Shown piece by piece: positions 1 through 9,189 of a stretch of DNA of 59,433 nucleotides. Position 1 is the stretch's first letter. Every line of letters begins with the position of its first letter. The position numbers were made by a program, and so were the translations under genes. The notes under the pieces are model-generated. The model was not told the DNA's origin. It made no database searches and saw only the letters and a list, made by a program, of their open reading frames with translations. Source of the DNA: Bacteroidota bacterium (lineage in GTDB: Bacteria > Bacteroidota > Ignavibacteria > SZUA-365); contig QKAF01000075.1 of NCBI GenBank assembly GCA_003246455.1, positions 1 to 59,433 of the forward strand, in the 5' to 3' direction.

Positions 1-1
1 T

Positions 2-2677
2 GCCATTCAGTCACCGCTGGATACGGTGGTCGGGGATCTGGCTGTCATGACGGCGTCGTTTGAATCCGGCTGTCTGAAACCCTGGATGGACGGGGCCGAG
101 GTCACCGTGCTTCCGGGACACCCGATGCTGAACTGCGACATGGACGCCCCGCGGCAGCTGACCTGGGACAATGCCGTCGACGCGTACACGCCGGGACCGT
201 TCCTGGTGACCTTCCCTGTCTTCAATACCGGGACCATTCCATCGACAGGCGGAAGCTGCACGATCGATCTCGATACGACGGTATTCCGGCTTGTCTCCCC
301 GACCGTGCCGACCGTGGCGCTGGAGGATATTCCGCCCGGTGAATTCCGCGCGGTAACCTGGCAGCTGGTGGCGCTCCCGCAGATACATGCCGATTCCTCG
401 ATGCTGACGGTATCCGCGAGTTTCGCGAATCACACACCGATCGACTGCAGTATCCGCGTGCATTTCACGCAATCGGAGCCGATACTGGTCTGTTCGCTCG
501 AACTGCCGGTGCTCACCGCGGACACCGCGGCGAAGCGGTACGTCCCGAATCCGTTTATCGCACGGGTGACCGTGCTCAACATCGGTGTCGTACCCGCCGA
601 CAGCGTCTTCGCCGCACTGGACCTCCCGGTCGAGATGTCGCTTGCGGGTCCTGATCTGAACGGCCCCTGGGTCAAGTCGGTGCTTCCATTCCAGCTTCAG
701 CCCGGACAGGCAGGCACGACGCAGTGGCAGGTTTACCATCCGCTGATACAGTCTTCGCATGTGGATACGATCCGCGCGCATACCTGGGCGAATCGGGGAG
801 GGAACAAAACGTGTGAGGACCTGCTGACGGTACCGCCGGTGAGCGGCCCCATCCTGTCGGTTCGATGCGCCGTTCCCGATTCCCTGCATTTCGACACGGC
901 CGCTCATGCCTATGCGCCGAATCCTTTTACCGTGGAGCTGTCCTGCGTCAATACCGGGACGGAGAGCGCCTACGACGTGGAGGGGACCCTGCAGCTGCCG
1001 GCCGGCGTTGAACTCGATCCTCCGGGACAGCCGCTGACACAGTCGATACAGAGCGGGCCGGTCGCGCCCTGGCATGTCGGTGATCCCGTGCCGACCATCT
1101 TCTGGACCGTGCGCTGGACGCAGCGCGACGCTTTCGACATCCACCTGCCGTTCCACTTCACCGCCGCGGGACGCACCCATGACGGCACTCCGCTCATGGA
1201 TGTCCCGTCGAACTGTTCGGTGCGCGTACCCGGGCTGCGGAAAGACCTTACCTGCGGCATCGATCTGGTCGATTCCCTGCAGCTTGATCAGACTGGCCAC
1301 AACGTGGAACCGAATCCGGTCACCGTCCGATACTGGGCACGGAATACCGGTGAGCAGGACATACGGCTGAAGAACGTGATGCTGAATATCTCCGCCGACG
1401 GTCTCTCGCTGAACCAATCTTCTCCGCTGCCGTCATCCTCCATGATCGACGTTCTGCTGAAATCCGGCGACAGCACCGAGTTTCTCTGGCTCGTCGATGT
1501 GCGGAATCGGAGCTACGCGCGCTCGGTGGTGATTGTCGCGACGCTGATCGACACGGACGGCGATCCCTCGGTCTGCGATGCGCATCTGTTCATCCCGGGA
1601 ATCAACGGGACACTCGAGTGCAGCGTTGCCGCCGACAGCATCACGGCCGATGTCGGTGGCCAGCAGTATCTGCCCATGCCGTTTTCGGTGACTCTGACGG
1701 CCTCGAGCAGCAAAGCGTCGATGACCGATTCGATCCGTGCGCGGATCCTGCTTCCGCCGGGAGGTCTTGCGCTTGCCGCCGCGGATGCGGGGCAGGAAAC
1801 GAAACCGCTTTCCCCGGTGTGGCTCTTCCCGCAGCAGCAGGGCCAGGCGCAGTGGATGCTCGAACACCCGCTGACGACGGTCGACCTGCGCTATACCGTG
1901 ACGATACTCGTCTGGGAGAAGGGCGGAGACACGTCCTCCTGTGAGACGGAAGTGCACATTCCCGCAATGCCCGCACCGTTCTGGTTCACGCTGGGCGAGT
2001 CCGGTCCGACGTCCTTCTGCGAGGGCGGACAGGTGACCCTCAGCGCGGGAAGCGGATATGCGACCTACCTGTGGTCGACGGGCGACACGACGCAATCGAT
2101 CACCGTGAATCTTTCCGGGACGTTCTCCTGCGGCGTGACCGCGGCGGACGGGACGCCGGGACTCTCGAACGCGGTGACGGTCACCGTGTATCCGCTGCCG
2201 GCGAAGCCCGTGATCTCGCGGAGCGGTGACGTCCTCACCACCGATCCCGCCGCGGCGTGGCAGTGGTACCGTGACGGCTCGGTCGTTCCCGGAGCGAACA
2301 CTCAGACTTTTTCCGCCGACGTCGTCGGCAACTACCAGGTACAGATCACTGATACAAACGGATGTGAAGCGCTGTCCGATATGTATGTTGTCAGTGTCCT
2401 GAATGTGGATGAGGGGCAGGCAGCCGGACAGCGCTTCACGCTGTATCCCAATCCTTCCGATGGGATCCTCAACATCAACGTCACGCTCGAACGTCCCGCA
2501 CTTGTGCGGTTCATCCTGCGTGACATTCTCGGCCGCAGGATCCGTCAAACGGAGCGTGCGGCGGATGCGCGCAGTTTCATTGAACATCTCGACCTGCGCG
2601 ATCTGCTTCCAGGCGTGTATTTCATCCAGCTCGAGGCTGGAAGCATGCGGGAGACGAAGATGGTGACGATTCGGTGA
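2..2677 (+). CDS. T9SS-secreted repeat protein, 5' end outside window (VWA-array paralog 1)
   Basis: The reading frame is open from the left edge, so the N-terminus is missing. By alignment with the complete paralog at 9190-12768, the lost part should hold a signal peptide, a VWA domain and most of a cohesin-like domain. The visible part has about five modules of 110-130 residues. Each starts near a Cys and carries a Y-x-P-x-P-F-like strand (near nt 184, 540, 909, 1306 and 1666), a later L-P-x-G turn and a second Cys before a x-I-P strand. Two Ig-like segments follow (about 1990-2400, F-C-E-G and W-Q-W-Y-R-D-G signatures). A type A T9SS sorting domain closes the protein (about 2437-2674, L-Y-P-N-P, D-I-L-G-R, L-P-G-V-Y). 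The expected role is a surface or released multidomain adhesin-like protein; the ligand is unknown. It is the first of five same-strand paralogs. Confidence 0.85.
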   Translation, partial: AIQSPLDTVVGDLAVMTASFESGCLKPWMDGAEVTVLPGHPMLNCDMDAPRQLTWDNAVDAYTPGPFLVTFPVFNTGTIPSTGGSCTIDLDTTVFRLVSPTVPTVALEDIPPGEFRAVTWQLVALPQIHADSSMLTVSASFANHTPIDCSIRVHFTQSEPILVCSLELPVLTADTAAKRYVPNPFIARVTVLNIGVVPADSVFAALDLPVEMSLAGPDLNGPWVKSVLPFQLQPGQAGTTQWQVYHPLIQSSHVDTIRAHTWANRGGNKTCEDLLTVPPVSGPILSVRCAVPDSLHFDTAAHAYAPNPFTVELSCVNTGTESAYDVEGTLQLPAGVELDPPGQPLTQSIQSGPVAPWHVGDPVPTIFWTVRWTQRDAFDIHLPFHFTAAGRTHDGTPLMDVPSNCSVRVPGLRKDLTCGIDLVDSLQLDQTGHNVEPNPVTVRYWARNTGEQDIRLKNVMLNISADGLSLNQSSPLPSSSMIDVLLKSGDSTEFLWLVDVRNRSYARSVVIVATLIDTDGDPSVCDAHLFIPGINGTLECSVAADSITADVGGQQYLPMPFSVTLTASSSKASMTDSIRARILLPPGGLALAAADAGQETKPLSPVWLFPQQQGQAQWMLEHPLTTVDLRYTVTILVWEKGGDTSSCETEVHIPAMPAPFWFTLGESGPTSFCEGGQVTLSAGSGYATYLWSTGDTTQSITVNLSGTFSCGVTAADGTPGLSNAVTVTVYPLPAKPVISRSGDVLTTDPAAAWQWYRDGSVVPGANTQTFSADVVGNYQVQITDTNGCEALSDMYVVSVLNVDEGQAAGQRFTLYPNPSDGILNINVTLERPALVRFILRDILGRRIRQTERAADARSFIEHLDLRDLLPGVYFIQLEAGSMRETKMVTIR

Positions 2678-2760
2678 CGGATTCCCCGCGTCCGCGGGTA
2701 CCCGGATTGCAGCAGCTTTCGATGAATGAAGCCACACAACACATTCACGAGGAGATGCGC

Positions 2761-3993
2761 ATGCATGTTGGAAACCACTTCGCAAAACATGTCCTGAGGA
2801 CCCGAGTTTCTCAAACGGCACTGTTGATCGTAACTGCGATACTGATGCTTCCCCTGGCGGATGCGTCGGCGCAGGCGTTTGTCCAGTTCTCGCGCATCGT
2901 CAACAACTGGCCGACGATCGATATCTATTTCAGCGCGGCATGTGACAAGCAGCCGATCTATGACATCACTCCGGGCAATGTCCGGATACGAGATGCCGGC
3001 AAAGAAATAGCGAATTTCACACTGGAGTGCCCCGATCTCTCCACCGCGTGTCCGTGGTCCGTGGTGTTCGCCTTCGATGCGGGTGCGGCCATGGCGGGAG
3101 ATTTCACGCAGGATGCGCGGCAGGCGGGGAAGGAAATGATCTACCTCATGGATGAGGCCACCGATGAAGCCGCGGTGCTCTGGTTCGACGACCAGGTCAC
3201 CCTGCGCAGTCCGATGCACAGCAGCAAGGCGGAGCTGATCAATGCCATCGATCAAATTCCCTTCGGACAGGGATCCGCGGTATTCGACGGGATCTACCGC
3301 AGCGTGGAGGAGGCCGCGGTCAATGGCGTCAACGCGTGCCGCTCGGTCGTGGCGGTCATCGGCGGCACGGATGCGGGGTCGGTACATACTCCGGATGAAA
3401 TCATTACCCTCGCCAACAGGAATCGTGTCCGGGTATTCATTGTCGGACTCGGAACCGGCTTCGAAAGCGAAACCGTCGAACTGATCTGCGCCCGGACGGG
3501 CGGACGATTCTACACCACGGGGAAAAGTTCACTCCTCGGCATGGTCTACAACGAGATCATGACCATCATCCGTCTGCGCTACCTCGAGTGTCACGCATCG
3601 TATACCATGACCGAGGCAGATGGACTCCTGCACACCGTCGACCTGGAACTGACGGGACTGTGCGTCATCGATGAACGCACCACCAAATCACGGACCTACC
3701 AGGCTCCGGCAGCGACCGGGATCACTGCGGCAGCTCCGGTTCGCAGCAGTTTCTCCTTCTACCCGAATCCCGCCAGCGGAACGCTCTTCGTGCAGACGTC
3801 CCGCACGCCGCAGTCGCCGGCGAACATTCTTGTTCGCGATTTCCTCGGAAGGGAGCTGCGGCGGTACGCAGTCGCCGCGGGATCGGGAACGTTCACCGCG
3901 CAGATTGACCTGCAGGGACTGCATGCCGGTCTCTACCTCGTGCAGTTCGAAACGGATGCCGCGGTAGAGTCGCAGCTGGTCGTCGTCCGGTAG
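2761..3993 (+). CDS. Short secreted VWA-domain protein with T9SS tail (paralog 2, degenerate MIDAS)
   Basis: 410 residues from the ATG at 2761, chosen because GAGGAG lies 6 nt upstream and a signal peptide (hydrophobic stretch ending A-S-A-Q-A) follows. In-frame starts at 2674 (GTG overlapping the previous stop), 2722 and 2755 would only lengthen the N-terminus. The protein is a VWA domain joined almost directly to a T9SS sorting domain, without the cohesin-like and repeat modules of its neighbours. The metal site is degraded. The DxSxS loop reads D-A-G-A-A (Asp near residue 106), the second loop has Ser instead of Thr (G-S-A-V-F-D), and the third loop lacks the usual T-D-G. The VWA fold is probably kept, but divalent-metal-dependent ligand binding is doubtful. 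Function unknown. Confidence 0.85.
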   Translation: MHVGNHFAKHVLRTRVSQTALLIVTAILMLPLADASAQAFVQFSRIVNNWPTIDIYFSAACDKQPIYDITPGNVRIRDAGKEIANFTLECPDLSTACPWSVVFAFDAGAAMAGDFTQDARQAGKEMIYLMDEATDEAAVLWFDDQVTLRSPMHSSKAELINAIDQIPFGQGSAVFDGIYRSVEEAAVNGVNACRSVVAVIGGTDAGSVHTPDEIITLANRNRVRVFIVGLGTGFESETVELICARTGGRFYTTGKSSLLGMVYNEIMTIIRLRYLECHASYTMTEADGLLHTVDLELTGLCVIDERTTKSRTYQAPAATGITAAAPVRSSFSFYPNPASGTLFVQTSRTPQSPANILVRDFLGRELRRYAVAAGSGTFTAQIDLQGLHAGLYLVQFETDAAVESQLVVVR

Positions 3994-4114
3994 GCTGTTC
4001 GCTTCTCTCATCGCGATATCGGATATTACACCCGGAACGCAGGTCCCGGCGTGCGTAAGGCGACGTACGGGCTTATCGGGCGCGGGGACGGCGGCATTCG
4101 GATGAACCTGAGGT

Positions 4115-6106
4115 ATGGGTATGAGGCGACTGCTGACAGTCATGATCCTTCTCATCGGCCTGGCGCCCTGGATCGCGGAGGCGCAGCCGGAACTCTCTCT
4201 GCGTACCGTTGATACGGCACTGTGGCCGGAAATCAGCGTCGCGTATCGCGTGCACTGCGACGGGGAACAGCGTGGCGATGTGACGCGGGCGAACCTCCGG
4301 CTGTGGGAAGACGGGAAGGAAATCACGTCGTTCGTGACCTGGTGTCCCGAACTGTACGGACCGATCGCCGTCGGCATTGCGCTGGTGCTCGACGGCAGTG
4401 CCGACATGGCCGGGACAGGCAATGCGGGCGCGAAAGCCTGCGGTCACTTTGTCGTGGACATGATGGACGGCATCCTCGACGAGGCGACGGTCACCCTGTT
4501 CAACGACCATGCCGCGACGTACCAGGAAATGACACCGATCAAACCGATGCTGCATTCGGCAATCGACGCGCTCGGCGCGAACGGCGGCAGCGCCTTCTAC
4601 GACGCGCTGTACCTGAGCGTGGTCGAAGTCGCGTACAATACCTTCAATCCCGGGAAGGCGCTGATCGTCGTGACCGACAGCCGCCCGGATTCCTCCTACC
4701 GAACACTCCCCGAGGTGCTTGCCGTGGCGAAGCAGCATCGGATTCCCATTCACATGATCAGTTTCGGCGGAGCCGCCGACACCGCTGAACTTCGGATGAT
4801 CGCATCCGAAACGGGAGGGCAGTATCTCCTCAATCCGAACGCCGGACAGCTGGCCGCGCTCTACCAGACCATTGCATGGGGCCGCGTCGGCGGAGAACAG
4901 GACTGCCTGCTCCGCTTCAGCCGAAACTGCGCGGACGGAGCGGAACGCGAGCTTGTCGTCGAAATGCGTAATCTCTGCGGCGACGTCGTCGCGGACACCA
5001 TCCGGTACACCGCCCCGCTTGACTCGAGCACGCTCGAACCGCTCCGTCTGGCGCTGGCAGGTGACACCGTGCTCGCGGAGCGGAACCTCCATCTCGGTCT
5101 GCACGTCGTCGAACCGGAAACGGGGAGGAGGCGCGGGGCCTTTTCCTTCACGCTGCAATACGATACGACGCTTCTCGCCTTCCCCTATGTGAGCGCCTGG
5201 GACACCGACGTCCTCCGGAATGTCGGTATCACCACCGTCCCCGTTCCTGGCGGCGTGCAGGTGACCGCAGCGGGAGGCAATGGCTGGATCGAGGAAGAGG
5301 GAACGCTTCTGCACCTTACCTTCCGCGCACACGCCCCTGCCGGACGCGGGGATACGATTCCCATGACCCTTGCCGTGAGCGAGGCGACATTCTCGGACGG
5401 CTGTCCCGATCTTTCCATCGATGATGCGCATGCGGTGATACTCGCGCACGGGCCGGAACTGCTGTTCGACGGCGAGCATCCATTATTCATATACTGGAGC
5501 AGCGCGTCCGGGACCTGGGATCCGGAGGAATTCCTCATCCGGGTCCGTCTTTTCAATACCGGCGACCGCGACGCTGAAGACGTCACCATGCGGCTGGATC
5601 TCGATACCACGAAACTCTGCTTCGTCAGTCCCGATTCCGCCGTATACGCGCTTCCCGGCGGAACGCTCGCCGCAGGCGGCTGGGCGGAGGCCGCCTGGAG
5701 TGTGAAACCGAGTGCCGAAGTGCGGCCGCTGGATTCCGCGCTGTCGTGCATGACGCTGTACGCGGCAAATCAACGACCGCATACCTGCTGCTGCCGCATC
5801 TATTTCGTGGATGCGCCGCTCGGCATCGACCTTGAACATCCCGCCGTACAATCGCTTGAGCTGTGGCCGAATCCCGGTCACGGCCGGCTGCATGTGGAAC
5901 TGCCGGCCGGGGCTGCCGGCGAAGCACTCCTCGTGCTCAGCGATGCGCTGGGGCGCACAGTGCTGTTGAAGGATATCGCCGCAGCGTCCGCCGGTTCGCG
6001 CAGCCCGCTGACTCTCGACCTGTCCGCCATGCCGGCGGGATTGTATCTCATCCGCGTTCTTGCCGGCCGCGGGCAGTGGCAGGCGCGGTACCTTTACACG
6101 AAATGA
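4115..6106 (+). CDS. Secreted VWA-domain protein with T9SS tail (paralog 3)
   Basis: 663 residues. It has a signal peptide (about 1-24, ending A-E-A-Q) and a VWA domain to about residue 260. A cohesin-like beta domain follows (about 305-445, with F-T-L-Q-Y-D-T and V-S-E-A-T-F-S-D-G-C). Then comes one cysteine-bounded module and a T9SS sorting domain (L-W-P-N-P, D-A-L-G-R, M-P-A-G-L-Y). The MIDAS loop is D-G-S-A-D (Asp near residue 93) rather than DxSxS; the third loop keeps V-T-D. The start is ATG 4115, with a second in-frame ATG at 4121 that is better spaced from the weak AGG at 4111; either gives the same signal peptide. It sits 121 nt after paralog 2 in the same orientation. The role is inferred as a surface protein of unknown ligand. 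Confidence 0.87.
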   Translation: MGMRRLLTVMILLIGLAPWIAEAQPELSLRTVDTALWPEISVAYRVHCDGEQRGDVTRANLRLWEDGKEITSFVTWCPELYGPIAVGIALVLDGSADMAGTGNAGAKACGHFVVDMMDGILDEATVTLFNDHAATYQEMTPIKPMLHSAIDALGANGGSAFYDALYLSVVEVAYNTFNPGKALIVVTDSRPDSSYRTLPEVLAVAKQHRIPIHMISFGGAADTAELRMIASETGGQYLLNPNAGQLAALYQTIAWGRVGGEQDCLLRFSRNCADGAERELVVEMRNLCGDVVADTIRYTAPLDSSTLEPLRLALAGDTVLAERNLHLGLHVVEPETGRRRGAFSFTLQYDTTLLAFPYVSAWDTDVLRNVGITTVPVPGGVQVTAAGGNGWIEEEGTLLHLTFRAHAPAGRGDTIPMTLAVSEATFSDGCPDLSIDDAHAVILAHGPELLFDGEHPLFIYWSSASGTWDPEEFLIRVRLFNTGDRDAEDVTMRLDLDTTKLCFVSPDSAVYALPGGTLAAGGWAEAAWSVKPSAEVRPLDSALSCMTLYAANQRPHTCCCRIYFVDAPLGIDLEHPAVQSLELWPNPGHGRLHVELPAGAAGEALLVLSDALGRTVLLKDIAAASAGSRSPLTLDLSAMPAGLYLIRVLAGRGQWQARYLYTK

Positions 6107-6179
6107 TCTGATTGTGCGCTGCTGAATCCTCCCCCGATGATGTGCGCGATACGCAGCGCCGAAAAATCGGCGGGTACCA

Positions 6180-6208
6180 TTGACTCGCGGTAACAGGATT
6201 GCTACATT
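6180..6208 (+). promoter_or_regulatory. Putative sigma70-type promoter for VWA paralog 4
   Basis: TTGACT (6180-6185) and TACATT (6203-6208) are separated by 17 nt, in the 210-nt gap before the 6317 gene. The -35 matches 5 of 6 consensus bases and the -10 matches 4 of 6. The gap also holds a short CGCCGA-AAAA-TCGGCG hairpin at 6157-6172. If real, the array is not one single transcript. Confidence 0.45.
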
Positions 6209-6316
6209 AAAATATCCATCCAGCCATGCGGCGCGACAGACGAATGAGCCGGCCCGGGGGGCGGCAGCGCGCTGTTTCGATCATTACATATCCAATTTCT
6301 TGCACGTGAGGACATC

Positions 6317-9163
6317 ATGTCACGCCATGCTGTGCACCGTTGCTGGATCGAGCGATCCGCTGTCACACTCATACTTCTCGCAGCAGTTGCCCTGCTTCCG
6401 AACGCCACATCCCACGCACAGACGACGCTGCACCCCGGCCCGCTCAACGTGCTTTGGCCGTCGGTGCAGTTCCGTGTCGCCGCGGAATGCGGCGGCACTC
6501 CGGTCCTCGCCGAAGATCCGAACCTGTACCGTGTGATCGATAACGGCGAGGAGATCCGGAATATCACCGTCGCATGCACCGATACGTCGACGCGAGCGAG
6601 CTTCTCCGCATCGCTGGTGTTCGATGCGAGCGGATCCATGGATTCCGCCCGGATCGCGTGGGCGACGGAGGGCGGGCATGCGTTCGTCGACAGAATGGAC
6701 GGCGTTGTCGATGAAGCCGCGGTGCTGTTTTTCACCGAGGCCGTCAGCGTCTCCCAGCAGATGACGACCGTCAAGCCCGTGCTGCATTCCGCGATCGATA
6801 CCTATAACGCAATTGGCATGACAGCCCTCTGGGACGGTGTTTACCAGGGTGTTATCGAACTGATCAACAGCGGGATGAACGCACAGCGGGCCGTCGTCGT
6901 ACTCACCGACGGGGAGGACATCGTATCACAGCGAACCATGACGGAGGTCGTCGAACTTGCTCGCCGGCATCGCATCCGTATCTACACCATCGGCGTGGGC
7001 GATCAGTTCAACCGGCAGGCGCTGGAGCAGCTTGCGGCGAAGACCTACGGCCGTGCCTACACGGGAGTGACTGCGACGGAAGTCGTCGAGGCCTACGCTG
7101 AGATCGCCTCGATCCTCTCCAGAATGAATTTCGGCGAATGTGTGATCGAGTACACGCTGACGGATCCCCCGTGTGCCGAGGGCGGCGCCCACACACTCGA
7201 CCTCGAGCTGCAGGGTGTCTGTGGGGATACCGGCCTCGTTCATGTCGCTTATTCCGTCCCACTCGATTCCACGACCTGGACACAGATGGAAATCGGCTTC
7301 GACGACATGGTGGTGAAAGCTGGTGAATCGTATGTGCTCTCGCTGCAGCTGCGTACCCCGATGCCGCGCACGGTCCTTCCGCCGCTTTCGTTTCACCTCG
7401 AATTCGGCGCCGGCTGTGCGAGCGGTCTCGGTTTCCCGACGTCGCCGGATTATTTCTACGCAGGCAAGCCTCTCGTCGTCACACCGGAGGGCGGCGGGCT
7501 GCGCGTTTCCCTCGTCGACACGTTCACGGTGGAGGGAGCGGGACCGCTGCTCAAATTCATGGTGAGCGCGCCGGTGAACGCGGAGGACACCGTCTGCTGT
7601 GATGTGACGCTGAGCGAGATGCGCTTCGGGGATGCCTGCTATATCCCGGTTACCGATGACGCACTCGTCTGTATCGTGAAAGCCCTGCCGGACATCGATT
7701 ACCGCCTCGAGTCGGATGCAGTGGTGGACTGGAATCCGGCGAGCAGCGATTACGTTCCGAACCCGGTGTCATTCAAATCAACGCTGACCAATACCGGCGA
7801 TCTCGAGGCGACAAATCTGCGGCTCCTGATAGAATACGATCACAGTGCGTTCGTGCTGACCTCGCACACGGCGGACAGTGTTGCCGGCAGCCCCGTTGAT
7901 CTCGCACCGGGCACGACGCAGGAGGTGATCTGGAATCTGCAGATTCTCCCGCGCAGTACGGGCGACACGCTGCACGTATGCGTAACGGCGATGTTCGACA
8001 ACTACAGGACGCTTCGTCTCTGCAAGGACCTCTATGTCCCGCCCGCGGGTGTACCGTTGCTCGATGTGGAGTGTCCCGGTCCGCTGACCCTCGTCTTCGA
8101 TGCGCAGAGCGACGCGTGGGTGCCCAATCCGTTCAGTGCCGGCGTGCGTGTGAAAAACACGGGAACGGCCCCCGCGAAGGACGTTCGCGCCACGCTCACC
8201 CTGCCACCCGGATTCGATCTGATGCCCGGTGATTCGGCTGTCCGGTATGTCCCGGCGTCACCACTGCTCCCATGGACCCCGGGAGACAGCGTCCCGCTGC
8301 TCCGGTGGACGATGCAGCTGCTGCGGGTGCCGCCGGCATGCCGCGACACCACCGTCATGGTCGCGTTCACCGCAAGCGGGACGAAGGAGGACGGGACGCC
8401 GCTGCCGCCCGTTACCTGCAGCATGCCTGTTCACATCGTCGCGCCGATCCAGCCATCGCATCCGCCGATCCGTGTCATCGGATCCCTCGCTTTCTGCGAA
8501 GGAGACTCGGTCGAGCTCGACGCGGGGGCGGGATTCCAGAGCTACCTCTGGTCGAACGGCATGCCGGGTCGAACGATCGTCGTGCGTCAGAGCGGAGAAT
8601 ATTTCTGCATGATGACGGGCCTGGCGGGCTGCCCCATCACCTCGGATACCGTCAGCGTCACCGTGCACCCGCTGCCCGTGACGCCGGTCATCACACGCCA
8701 GATGGACATGCTCACCGCGACGGACGCGACTGCATGGCAGTGGTACCGTGACGGGGTCGAGATCGGCGGGGCGACATCGCGCGACCTGCAGGTTCTCGAA
8801 ACAGGGAGCTACCGCGTCCGGGTCGAGAACGGGTTCGGCTGCGTGACGTGGTCCGATCCGTATGATGTCACGGTACTCGATGTCGCGGAGGCCGCGGCAG
8901 CCGAAAATCAGTTTGAACTCTACCCGAATCCCGCAGTGAACGTCGTGGGAGTGCGATACAGGCTTGCGGCGCCCGGCGCTGCCGTGATCAGCGTGTGCGA
9001 CGTACTGGGACGCGAACTGCTGCGTCGCCCGGCGGAGTCCGCGGGACGCCAGGGCGAATTGCGAATCAATCTCGCCGGTTTTCCGGCAGGCCTTTACCAT
9101 GTCCGGCTGCAGGCCGGATCAACGACTCTGACCCGGCAGCTTCTGCTGGGAGTGCGGAATTGA
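6317..9163 (+). CDS. Secreted VWA-domain repeat protein with T9SS tail (paralog 4)
   Basis: 948 residues. ATG 6317 follows GAGG (6308-6311) and opens a signal peptide ending S-H-A-Q (about residue 35). The VWA domain has an intact MIDAS: D-A-S-G-S (Asp near 103), Thr in G-M-T-A-L-W-D, and L-T-D-G. A cohesin-like domain (about 320-455) and two modules with the Y-V-P-N-P-V and W-V-P-N-P-F strands follow. Then come two Ig-like segments (F-C-E-G-D-S and W-Q-W-Y-R-D-G) and the T9SS sorting domain (L-Y-P-N-P, D-V-L-G-R, F-P-A-G-L-Y). Intact MIDAS residues suggest metal-dependent protein or polymer binding. The next paralog starts 26 nt downstream, so the two are probably cotranscribed. Target unknown. 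Confidence 0.9.
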   Translation: MSRHAVHRCWIERSAVTLILLAAVALLPNATSHAQTTLHPGPLNVLWPSVQFRVAAECGGTPVLAEDPNLYRVIDNGEEIRNITVACTDTSTRASFSASLVFDASGSMDSARIAWATEGGHAFVDRMDGVVDEAAVLFFTEAVSVSQQMTTVKPVLHSAIDTYNAIGMTALWDGVYQGVIELINSGMNAQRAVVVLTDGEDIVSQRTMTEVVELARRHRIRIYTIGVGDQFNRQALEQLAAKTYGRAYTGVTATEVVEAYAEIASILSRMNFGECVIEYTLTDPPCAEGGAHTLDLELQGVCGDTGLVHVAYSVPLDSTTWTQMEIGFDDMVVKAGESYVLSLQLRTPMPRTVLPPLSFHLEFGAGCASGLGFPTSPDYFYAGKPLVVTPEGGGLRVSLVDTFTVEGAGPLLKFMVSAPVNAEDTVCCDVTLSEMRFGDACYIPVTDDALVCIVKALPDIDYRLESDAVVDWNPASSDYVPNPVSFKSTLTNTGDLEATNLRLLIEYDHSAFVLTSHTADSVAGSPVDLAPGTTQEVIWNLQILPRSTGDTLHVCVTAMFDNYRTLRLCKDLYVPPAGVPLLDVECPGPLTLVFDAQSDAWVPNPFSAGVRVKNTGTAPAKDVRATLTLPPGFDLMPGDSAVRYVPASPLLPWTPGDSVPLLRWTMQLLRVPPACRDTTVMVAFTASGTKEDGTPLPPVTCSMPVHIVAPIQPSHPPIRVIGSLAFCEGDSVELDAGAGFQSYLWSNGMPGRTIVVRQSGEYFCMMTGLAGCPITSDTVSVTVHPLPVTPVITRQMDMLTATDATAWQWYRDGVEIGGATSRDLQVLETGSYRVRVENGFGCVTWSDPYDVTVLDVAEAAAAENQFELYPNPAVNVVGVRYRLAAPGAAVISVCDVLGRELLRRPAESAGRQGELRINLAGFPAGLYHVRLQAGSTTLTRQLLLGVRN

Positions 9164-9189
9164 ATCATACCACAATCAAGGAGGACGGG

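Noticed and set aside
2674-2760. GTG at 2674 as start of paralog 2, coupled to the previous stop
   Set aside because: It would add 29 residues before the signal peptide; ATG 2761 with GAGGAG is better.
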